From Allobaculum mucilyticum (GTDB taxonomy: Bacteria; Bacillota_I; Bacilli_A; Erysipelotrichales; Erysipelotrichaceae): DNA of 64,000 nt. Below the pieces are notes generated by a model. The model did not search any database and was not told the origin of the DNA. It saw only the letters and a list, made by a program, of their open reading frames with translations. Each line of letters begins with the position of its first letter. Position 1 is the first letter of the stretch. The stretch spans positions 1,426,001 to 1,490,000 of the forward strand of contig NZ_CP078089.1 in the NCBI RefSeq assembly GCF_022701195.1, written 5' to 3'. Below are positions 1 through 9,500 of this stretch, piece after piece. A program made the position numbers and the translations under genes.

Positions 1-3000
1 GTCCTGATCTTTATTGCGGCTTACTGCAATGACGGAACTATCCTTCCAGACAAAGCCAGCGGACCAGAATTTGTATGTCGTATTGGTATGACGCCAGACT
101 AGGCCAGCCTTGTCGACAAGTTCTGTTTCGTCCTGATCTTTGTATTTCGAAGTAAAGCCGTTGGCGAAATGGTTGTTGGTTGCTTTCGGACCGGAACCGA
201 ATTCATCGCCTTTTAAGAACGGCTGTTCTCTTTCAGAAGCGGCCTGGATCAGCAGATACAGATACTTCTGTTCGCCGTTTTCCTTGAGATTGACGCCCTT
301 GTTGAATGTGATATTCAGTTTCTGATCGCCATCAAGTGCAGTCGAATAGTAAGAAGAATCGAGCCGCTGACCATTTGCGCCCAGCGTGCTGAGCAGCTGA
401 TCATAGGTGATCTTGGCATAGCCGCTCGAGCCGGCATTGATCTGCTCAAGGTTTTTGCCAAACAGCTCGCCGGCTTTGTATGCGCCGATCAGCGAATCTT
501 CATAGAGAATCTGACCTGTTCCGCCGGATACAACGCCTTCTGAACTGCCGGAACTTACGCCGCTGTCTTTGATGATGTCGGTGAAGGTCATCTGCTCAGG
601 GATCGAGCTGGCATCAATCTGAACCAGCCAGATGACACGGCCGTTTTCCCATTTCGTGCCTTTGTCCTGTTCCTGTTCAAGAACCATGACACCGGCTTTT
701 TTCGCGCCAAGATGAGATTCGCCGCTCTGTGTAACCGTAACGGAGGACTTCATGCTTACATTGCGAATTTCACCGGCGACACCAAAGGTGTAGTCTGCCA
801 TGACGTCATTTTTGACCAGAACCGGAATGAGCAGTTCATCCGCATTAACCGGTTTTGTGTAGTAGGCCAGACGGTAAGCATAGTAAGGTGCTTCGCTTTT
901 TGCATGATCCGAAACAGCCGCATAGTTCTGCGGGGTAAAGCTGAATTCTGTTGCATCTTCCGGTGCCTTGATAAAGAACGTGCGTACCGGAGAAGCCGTA
1001 TCGGAATAGACAAAACCGTCATTAGGCATGACGTCGACACGGATGTAGCCGGTGTATGCCATATGAAGGTTGTCTGTTTTTCCGTTTTCCGAAAGCTGGT
1101 CACTCATTGTGGCGGAATCCACATTAATCAGACCGCCCTGGTTTGTGGTCACTGTATAGGCAACTGCGCCTCTTGGAACCGTAAATGAAGATGTACCTGC
1201 AGCTGCAGAACCGTCAGCATTATAGATGGCGTATGCGCCAGCCATGGAAATCTCTGTATCGGACTGAACGGTACTGCCGGTTGTTTTGTGCAGCAGTTTT
1301 GCCTGGCTCATCTGCATGAAGGAGTAGTTCGAGCCTTTTTCAAAGCTGTAGCCCTGACCATTATCATTTTCGGTAATTCGACGGGTGCAGGCATAGTTGC
1401 CAAGCTGGACATCTTCCCGTCCATCCGCCGCAAGAGCCAGGAAGAGTTCCTGATCAATGACGATGGAATACTTCAGCGTTTTTGACTGACCCGGCAGGAA
1501 GTCGCCCAGGAAGAAACGGTAGCCTTTCTTCTTCCGGTTATTGCCGATTTCACTGTCGTTGCGGATTTCCTGCATGCCGCGATCTGTTGTTCCGTTGCTG
1601 CCTGTAAATTCGTTAAGCATATCGTGGATGTTCTCTTCCGACAGAACTGCACCATCCAGTTTTACGCTGTCATGATCAAGAGAAATGTATTTGAGATATT
1701 CTGCGTACCGGCTCGATGAACTGTTTGCTTCCTCATACAGGGAAAGCTCGTCATCCAGCCAGAAGTCGGCATAGGGATACGAGGAATGCTCAGAAAGAGA
1801 AACCGCGATCGTGTAGTCGATCCGCAGGTTTCCATCAGGAAGCGTCACAGGACGAGCTGCCGTTTTATTGATATTCGGTTCTGCGTTCAGAACATTAGCC
1901 ACAACATCCTGACTTTTCTTCACCGAACCGATCCAGGCGCTTGCTTCGTTCTTTGTCGTAAACTGACCGCCCTGAAGCTGATCCGTTTTTGCCTGAACCT
2001 TATATTCAATGACCAGCTGCGAATTGGCTTCCAGGGATTCGGTGTAGTACGTAAATCCGCGGGACGGGACAGAGTGGCTTACTTTGTTTTCAGAACCGAA
2101 TGAATGACTGATCGCCGCTCCGCTCTTTCCGTTGTCATAGAAGTGTGCACTGTCTGCCGTGTTGATCTGCGTTTCCGGCAGGTCATCAATCGCAGCATCT
2201 TTTCCGCCTTTGCGGATGATCAGCGAACCAGGCACGGAAGTGAATGCCCAGTGGTTTGCGGTCATTCTGTCATCTACAAAGACATTGGGGACATCGTATT
2301 CGCCGGTTGTTACGATCAGACGGTAGACATGGTAAACGCCTGTTTCGTCTTTGATCAGATTCCAGGTTTTATCGATATCAAGCGTTCCATAAATCTCTGG
2401 CTTGATATTTTCAAAATGGAATGTCTGGCTGTCTGAACCGATCGTTACAGTTTCTTCGGTTTTGCCGCTGAGGGCAACCACATCCAGGCCGCCCTGAATA
2501 AAGAATGTTCCTTCTTCAATATCGCCTGGCAGATCGTCGTAATGGATCATGTCCAGATGAACATGTCCTGCACCGTTTTCCTGACATCCATAATATTCGC
2601 CCAGAATATTCGCCCAGGTTGATTTCGGTATCGCCGCTTCCTTTGTAGAGAATCGGCGTACGGGCACTGCTCATTAAGACGAAATATGGAAGATCAAAGT
2701 AGACACGTCCACTTGCTTTTTCGATCTCGGACTTTTTCAGATCTCTGTAATTTACAGAAATTCGAACCTGATCGTCATAGTGCAGCTGAACATCATCGGT
2801 AATCGTCTCCCAGCTGTCTGTACCGGCGCGCTGATACTGGAACGTGGCGCCAGTTACATTGGGAGCAATGTTGTAATTTTTCTGGCAGGACAGAGAAGAT
2901 CCCCCTGTTTCTGCCGGTTTTACGGGTGCCGGTTTTGCTTCTTCTGCCTCGGGGGCATCCTGTTCAGAGGATTGCTCTGTGCCGCTTTCTGCTTTGGAAG

Positions 3001-3961
3001 CACGTTCAAATACCGGGTAATAGCCGTACGGCTGCGGGCTGGTCAGAACAATGCTTACAGCACTGACTGACTGATCCTGCCGGGTCACTGCATACGCCAC
3101 GTTTCCGGAAATTGATGTTACGACACCGCCATGCAATCCATCGGACAGACTGAAGAACAGAAGATCGCCCTTCTTCAATTCTGAATAGTCAGTCTGCAGC
3201 CATCCGGATGCCTTTGCCTGGGCTGCCCACTGATCCATATTTTCTGCATTGGAAAGTCTGCTCTTTGAAGCGCCGGCATAAGTGTAGACAAAACGGAGGA
3301 AATCCGTTTGCCAGTCTGCTCTGTATGGAACGCCAGCCCACTGGCCATAGCGTGTGTAGAACATTTTTACGCCAGACGGATCAGTCTGGAAGTTTTTCTC
3401 ACTCTGTCTGTAGCCAATCTGACGCAATGCAATGGCAACAGCTTTGTTGGCTCCTGAAGGAAGCGTCAGCGCATTGGCCATTACGGCTTCCCACATCGCA
3501 GCTGTTTCGATATCTGCTTTGGGATCTGCCTCTGTCTGGGAATCTTTCTGCTGTGAATTTGCTGAATCGGCGGGTTCATTTTTCTCGCCAGCATCTGTCT
3601 CTTTCGAATCATCATCAGCAACATCCGGTTTCTGTTTGTCCTGGTTTTCCGCTGTCTGATCCGAAGCAGCTGAGGATGGATCTTCTGATTTTTCCAGAGC
3701 GGATGAATCAGCTTTGGGTTCTTCTTCCGGCTGCTCTGCCGAATTCGCATTTTCATCTTCTGCAGCCGGCAGGGCCGGTTCCTGGAGAGGTGTCTCAGAC
3801 TGAACGGCTGACTGCGCCTCTTCGCTCGCATAGACAGTCTGCGGATCCTGCGCCATTGTCTGGACGACCATGGAACAGGATACGGTTACTGCCGTAAGGA
3901 CTGAGAATAACCGGCTGATCAGTCGTTTTTTCTTTGAATGATTTCTGCCATTCCCTTTCAT
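1..3961 (-). pseudogene. giant pilus-tip adhesin of cluster 1, frameshifted by a 13-bp tandem duplication; 3' end outside the window
   Basis: Cell-surface adhesin, third gene of a leftward sortase C - minor pilin - adhesin cluster. It starts at 3961 behind an AGGAG site. The protein has a signal peptide (to about residue 45), an acidic low-complexity linker (45-150), then a CHAP/NlpC-like domain (about 170-315) with the usual GYR...YTRYG...PYRADW frame. The catalytic Cys is Gln218, so peptidase activity is unlikely. The frame breaks at 2592-2617, where 13 bp are repeated in tandem; reading stops at 2516. In the shifted frame the sequence is open without a stop from there to position 1 (over 860 codons). 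With one repeat copy removed the join reads LGEYYGCQENGAGHVHLD, which aligns with LGRLYACPRENHIHIDY in the cluster 2 adhesin. That match is the strongest proof that the duplication is the lesion. No anchor signal is seen because the end lies outside the window. Confidence 0.85.
2592..2617. repeat. perfect 13-bp tandem duplication inside the adhesin gene
   Basis: Two adjacent identical copies of AATATTCGCCCAG (2592-2604 and 2605-2617). Thirteen is not a multiple of three, so the second copy shifts the reading frame of the adhesin; loss of one copy restores it. Confidence 0.95.
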
Positions 3962-3996
3962 ACGTTTCTCCTGTCTCTCGTAACTTGCGTGCTCTT

Positions 3997-4836
3997 TTAC
4001 TTCGCCGAATTCTTTCTCATTTGCCAGAAAAGAATCAGAAGTCCGCCGGCAATCAGAAACAGACCAGCGTAAATGAACAGTCCGCTGATCGAAGCAGTCG
4101 ACGCTTTATCGGATTTATCTGTCTTATCTTTTGAAGAAGTATTCGACTTGTCGGAAGAGCCTTTATCTTTCGAGGAAGCCGTCGATTTTTCTGAAGAAGA
4201 TGTACTGCTCTGGGAGCTCTTGTCCGAGCTTTCAGTCGAACTTGTACTTGAGCTTGTCGAAGAACTCTCGCTGGACTCATCAGAAGAGTCGATATCCAGA
4301 TCGAGTTCCATCTTCGGAAAAGCCGTTACATCATAGACATAGGATTTGGAAACTTCATCATATTGCGGAACGGAACAGACAAACGGATGCATCGCCCTGT
4401 ATCCGTCTGCCGGATCTTCCTGCGCCAGGAGGTAAAGACCGGGGGCAGTTTCGCCAAAATCTGCCTCTCCATCCTGTCTGATCTGAACTTTCCGTCCGGC
4501 TATTTCGTTGTTTTTTGCATACTCTGCAAGCTGCTCAGGCAGAAGTCTGCTCTGCAGATCAGAAAGATCGGCTTTGCTTCCGGCAAAGTCTGAATGAAGG
4601 ACAAACTTCGGATTTCCATCCTCATTCTTCTCGATTGTTCCCGCCTGATAAACGGTCAGCGATCCGCCGCCAATCGGCGTTCCGTCACTCTTTACGACGC
4701 TGATCGTCAGCGTCCCGTTCCGGCTAAGATCCAGATCTTCTGCAGCATCCGCAGAGATGGTAAATGACAGGACCAGTGCAAGAACCATGCCGATCCCAAG
4801 CAAGAACCTGCCTGCTCTTTCGTGTAACGCTCTCAT
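3997..4836 (-). CDS. serine-rich minor (basal-type) pilin, cluster 1
   Basis: Secreted pilus subunit of 279 residues, start at 4836 behind AAAGGAG. It has a signal peptide ending near ADAAEDL and a compact beta-rich domain (about 35-180) opening with LDLSRNGTLTISV and a DGTPIGGGSLTVYQ stretch. A long Ser/Lys/Asp linker (about 185-245) follows, then one membrane helix and the basic tail MRKNSAK. No LPxTG motif is visible before the helix, so it may stay membrane-bound or be attached by another route. The cluster 2 protein at 18553-19329 has the same layout and similar sequence. It lies 160 bp downstream of the sortase gene and 35 bp upstream of the adhesin gene, so the three are probably one transcript. 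Calling it a basal pilin is inference from layout; FctB-like ancillary pilin is equally possible. Confidence 0.75.
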   Translation of the reverse strand: MRALHERAGRFLLGIGMVLALVLSFTISADAAEDLDLSRNGTLTISVVKSDGTPIGGGSLTVYQAGTIEKNEDGNPKFVLHSDFAGSKADLSDLQSRLLPEQLAEYAKNNEIAGRKVQIRQDGEADFGETAPGLYLLAQEDPADGYRAMHPFVCSVPQYDEVSKSYVYDVTAFPKMELDLDIDSSDESSESSSTSSSTSSTESSDKSSQSSTSSSEKSTASSKDKGSSDKSNTSSKDKTDKSDKASTASISGLFIYAGLFLIAGGLLILFWQMRKNSAK

Positions 4837-5004
4837 TTCTGTTTTTCTCCTTTCTTCAGTTCTGAGAATGTTCCATGTGTTTTCTATTCCTTATATTTAT
4901 TAGCGATCTGTATGTGTGGTGAGTCTGTATCTTTCGTTCGTTTCTGGCGAAAGACTTCTTTTCATTTCTTCCGGGTTTCCTGTTTTCCAGGATCTTCTCC
5001 TGCT

Positions 5005-5886
5005 TTATGCATTCGAATTCTCTCTGGAAGAATCAGAGTTTTGCGCATGATCCTTTTTTAAACGTGCTTTTGCATGCAGATAGCGGTACATCGAAATTAC
5101 CGCTGCTGCCAAAGCCAAAATCACGCCTAGACCAGTCAGAATGGCTTTTACGGAAATGGCATGGCGAATCTGTCCCGTCGAGGCACCATCTTCAGCCCGC
5201 TCTGCATAAATAAGCAGTCGATGGGTATTGATTCCGTATGGAGTACAGGTCACCAGCGTGATCTGATCTTTTTCCGATTCAAACGGGATTTCATACAGGG
5301 CTTCTGGAAGAACTTCCTCCATGCTCTTCACCGCATAGACCATCTGCGTATCCAGAACGGAGAGGATGATCTCATCCCCTTCTTTGAGCAGATCCAGATC
5401 GGTAAACAGCTTTGCGGAAGGCAGTCCCCGATGTCCAAACAGAATGGCGTTCGTCCCCTTACCGCCAACAGGCAAAGACGAGCCTTCCATATGACCGGCT
5501 CCGCAAAGCAGGACTTCATCCGACAGGGAATGGCCGATCGGCAGATTCAGATCGATGGCTGGAATTGAAATCCAGCCCATCTCTTCCGTTCCATTCAGAC
5601 GAAGAAGACTCTGGTATTGCCTGCTTTCTTCTTTTGAAGGCAGGAAGCGATCGCTCTTTCCAATCAGTGACTGGTTATATGCCTCTGCTTCTTTTTTGAT
5701 TTCTTCGATTTTCTGCGGATTTTCCTGTTTTACGGATTCAACGGCTTTCTGGTAGTTCGCAATTGAATCGTCCGTTTTCCGCGTAAAGTGCAGGTCTGAA
5801 GCTGAAGGGTAAACAGCCAGAGTGATTCCAATCCCAACCAGCACCACAGCAAGAATCGCCGACCAGTGCTTTCTGATAAAATTCAG
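5005..5886 (-). CDS. class C (pilus-assembling) sortase, cluster 1
   Basis: Membrane transpeptidase that joins pilin subunits. Recognised from GHRGLPSAKLFTDLD (catalytic His), TLVTCTPYGINTHR (catalytic Cys and Arg), and the N-terminal and C-terminal membrane segments usual for class C. The shortest reading starts at a GTG at 5847, but that cuts into the first membrane helix. Reading upstream gives LNFIRKHWSAILAVVLVG, which aligns residue for residue with the MKFLKKQLRTILFVLILF start of the cluster 2 sortase. The first codon of that stretch is CTG at 5884-5886, five bases after GGGGAGGGG, so I place the start there. It is first in the cluster and is followed by the minor pilin and adhesin genes. 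The CTG start is inference; the family call is firm. Confidence 0.88.
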   Translation of the reverse strand: MNFIRKHWSAILAVVLVGIGITLAVYPSASDLHFTRKTDDSIANYQKAVESVKQENPQKIEEIKKEAEAYNQSLIGKSDRFLPSKEESRQYQSLLRLNGTEEMGWISIPAIDLNLPIGHSLSDEVLLCGAGHMEGSSLPVGGKGTNAILFGHRGLPSAKLFTDLDLLKEGDEIILSVLDTQMVYAVKSMEEVLPEALYEIPFESEKDQITLVTCTPYGINTHRLLIYAERAEDGASTGQIRHAISVKAILTGLGVILALAAAVISMYRYLHAKARLKKDHAQNSDSSRENSNA

Positions 5887-6511
5887 TACAACCCCTCCCC
5901 TCTTTCCGCTTTAAGCAGGCAGACCAGCTGTCTGGCTCTTGAAGAAGCTGCACAGTCGTTCAGGAATCTGATTTCTGAACAGAAAGTGAAAAATAGCTTC
6001 CGTTTGTGTTATTTAAAATCAGTAACTGTAATATTTTAATATTTTTATAATCTATATAATCTGTACTGATGGTGAAATAGTCTGTCTTTGCACATTGCGG
6101 TTCAAGCAAAAACAACTGGGAACGGAAAATTATGGATAAAACATGCGAACCGGCAAAAAAATCCCGGATGCATCTGCATCCGGGATCCGACCTGTACTGT
6201 CTCACACAGCCGCCTGCGAGGCCTGTTCTCTTTCCATATTTATATATTGCAAGGAATCTTCGCATTTTCCGAAAGAACAAATCCGGAAAAGCATAACTGT
6301 AAACAAATTACGTAAAGGTCTTAAAAAACTTTGTTCTTGCAAAATTCAGCGAATCGTTCAGTCCGTTCGAAATGGCAATTTAAAATATTAGCGTATCCGA
6401 GTCTGCTTGCATGAATCTGGACGGAAATTCGGGCATCTGTCCTGCATGTGGATTCGGACAGCACAAATCACTTTAAAAACCAATATGGAAGAGAAACAGA
6501 AAGGAAATTTA
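5887..6511. promoter_or_regulatory. divergent intergenic region between pilus cluster 1 and the glycosidase
   Basis: About 620 bp without a convincing gene. It must hold the leftward pilus promoter and the rightward glycosidase promoter. It is AT-rich near 6000-6060 and 6240-6260 and contains the hairpin at 6155-6186. I could not fix exact promoter hexamers. Confidence 0.5.
6155..6186 (-). terminator. terminator-like hairpin in the leader of pilus cluster 1
   Basis: A perfect 12-bp inverted repeat, ATCCCGGATGCA (6161-6172) and TGCATCCGGGAT (6175-6186). On the minus strand it is followed by seven T residues. No leftward gene ends here; the first leftward gene downstream is the sortase about 270 bp further on. 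It may therefore act as a leader attenuator rather than an end-of-gene terminator. Confidence 0.55.
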
Positions 6512-9500
6512 ATGAACGCAAATAAGAAAAAGATTGCGGGGAGTCTTCTTTCTCTGACGCTTGGCGTAAGTTCGCTGGGTTCTTCGACCGTCATTCTTGC
6601 CGAAGAAACTGGCAACGGTTCTGAGTTTGAAGTCACAGTCGGCGCCGGTTCACTGAGCATCGGCAACGATCTGATTTCCAGAGACTTTTCAATCACGGAC
6701 AAGAAAGTTAAGACCACCAGCGTCACCAACAAAAAGATCAACCGCACCCTGACCCCGGGCGAGGGTTCAGAAGATTTTGTGATCTCGGCCCAGACTTTTG
6801 GCAATGGTGAGCAGGAACCGGATGAGGATATCATCCAGAATCCACAGGAATCGACCGTTCCAGCAGCTCTGGATCGTACCGGATGGACTGTTACGCTGAG
6901 CAATAACCGTGGAGGCGGCTTCACCTCTTCGAATGCAGGGTATCTGATCGATGGTGACCTGAGTACATATCCGGATGACTATAAAAATGCATCCAACCCA
7001 TGGGATGTCGTCATCGATATGAAAGAAGCCAAGGAAATTGGTGCCTTCTCCGTCGATAAACGCCCTGGTTATACGGATGAAATGTATGGTATCAACGGTT
7101 CGATGGCCGGATTTGAACTGTATAAGAGCGATAACGGAACAGACTGGACAAAATTTGATGAAGGTGAGTTTACTGCTGCAGACTACAACCTTCATAAAGT
7201 CGATAACCTGTTCAACGTTGGCGACACCGTCTATTTCAGTTTTACGCAGAAACAGAGCACCCGTTATCTGAAAATCAGACAGACCTCTACTGTATGGAAT
7301 AAAGATAAAGAGGAATTCTCCACTTCTGAAATCAATGTTTATCCAACTCAGCTTGAACAGAAAGTTGTAGTGCCGACTCAGGCACTTGACCGGACAAACT
7401 GGACCGGCAGCATTACTCCGAAAAATAACGGAGCATTCACACAGGACTCCTTCAACACAATCAAAGACGGAAATCTGAATACTTATCCGGATGAAGGCGG
7501 TCCTGGACAGGGCAACCACAACGGCTTCCCAATCAATGTTGATATCAACCTTGGAAGCAAACAGGATGTATCCTCCTTCTCGCTGGACAAACGGCCAGGT
7601 GCCGGAAATCAGGTGGATGGTGTAAACGGTACAGTTGGCGCGTTCGAAGTCTTCACCAGTGAAGACGGAACCAACTGGGTTTCTGCAGGAAAAGGCGAAT
7701 TTACTGCAGCTGCCTACAACCTGCATCAGGCAAACGGTCTGTACAACGTCGGTGACACCGTTTACTGCAACCTGTACAAAAAAGTAAATACCCAGCATAT
7801 CCGCCTGCAGTTCACCGGCATGGCTATGGGTACAGCCGAAGAATTCGCAATGGCTGAAGTCAATCTGTACTCCGACGCTTATCAGGGACCGGAATACCGG
7901 ATCTTTGAAAGTACAGGCGGCGAAGACGGTACCATCAGTACAAGCGATCTGACATTTGAGAACGCCAAAAAAGACGATATCGAAAACGGCGTGAAGCTGA
8001 CCATCAGCTATGAGCCTTTCAACTTTGGCGGAACAACTTTCGACATTGATGAAATCTATGTCGCCGAAGACGGCAAAGACTACATGCGCTCGTTCCTTGA
8101 AATCAAGGCAAGCGATGATACAGCAGTGATCCGCTATATCGATCAGGATGCTTTCGTAATTCCGGAAGGTGATGCAGATACGATCTGGACTCATCCGACC
8201 AACGCCGGCGGCTTTGGATACGGCGGTCTGGATGCACACGATTCCCTGCTTGGCCAGCCAATCTATGTTGACGGCATGTTCATGGGAAGCGAATTCCCGG
8301 TTGCTGAAACGGAATACAGACCTTCCGATAAAACAACACAGGTTCGCTACTACTCCGGTAAATCCTTCTCCAAAATGAGCGATGACAACATGCTTACGAC
8401 AGACGGCAAGTTTGTCTCCTGGCAGAACGTCATCGGTGCTGCACGCGGAACCACCGTTAACGAAGTCAAAACGGACTTCTTCAACTACATTGAAGACATT
8501 GCGACTCCGACCGTATTCCGTAAACAGTACAACTCCTGGTACGACAATATGAAGAACATCACCGATACCAGTATTGAAAAATCCTTCGTCGGTGTTGAAG
8601 ACGGTCTCTCCCGCAATGGCGTAGAACCGCTGGATGCTTACGTTGTCGATGATGGCTGGAACTCCTACGCTTATCAGGAAAACCAGTTCAACTCCGAATA
8701 CGGAAGCAACCTGAACCGTACCGGATTCTGGGAAATCAACGACAAATTCCCGAACGACTTCTATACTTCGACTTCTCTTGCCAACAAGCTGCAGTCGACA
8801 TTCGGTATCTGGATCGGCCCGCGCGGCGGATACGGATCTGAAGGCAATATCGCTCACATTATTGAAGAAGCCGGAACAGGTCATTCTAAAGGCGATATCT
8901 GTATCGCTTCCCACAAGTATGTAGACAACTTCGAACGCCTCGCCAAAATGTGGCAGTCCGATTACGGCGTTGAATACTGGAAGTGGGACGGCTTTGCGAC
9001 CGGTCACTGCACCAACAAAAACCATGACCATATGGTCGGCGGCCCGAACGACATGTACTACACGTCCGATCTGTGGGAACACTGGACGGATCTGTTTGAA
9101 AACGTCCGTGCTTTCAATGCAGAGCATGGCAGACCGCTCTTCATCAACGCAACCTGCTTCGTTGAGCTCTCTCCCTGGATGCTTCAGTGGGTCAACACTG
9201 TATGGCTGCAGAACTCCGATGATACAAACGACGTAGCCGGCACAGCAGCCCGTCACATCCGCAAGATTTACTACCGTGACAACGTCTACTACAACCTGGC
9301 AAACAAATTCCAGGTGCAGTTCCCGCAGAACCACTACTACAACCATGAACCGATCTATGGTGTATCGGATAACCATGGTCAGGTAAATAACCAGGGCAAA
9401 GGTTCCAATGCAACCGATGCCGACTTCCGCCAGTACATGTTTGCCAACGCAATGCGAGGCACTCTGTTCTGGGAACTCTACTACTCTCCGTCAATTGTTA

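Noticed and set aside
6767-9376. 869-residue open frame on the minus strand
   Set aside because: It is the mirror of the glycosidase gene: low-complexity Val/Phe/Ile/Cys composition, no ribosome site, no domain, and the plus-strand gene has clear domains throughout.
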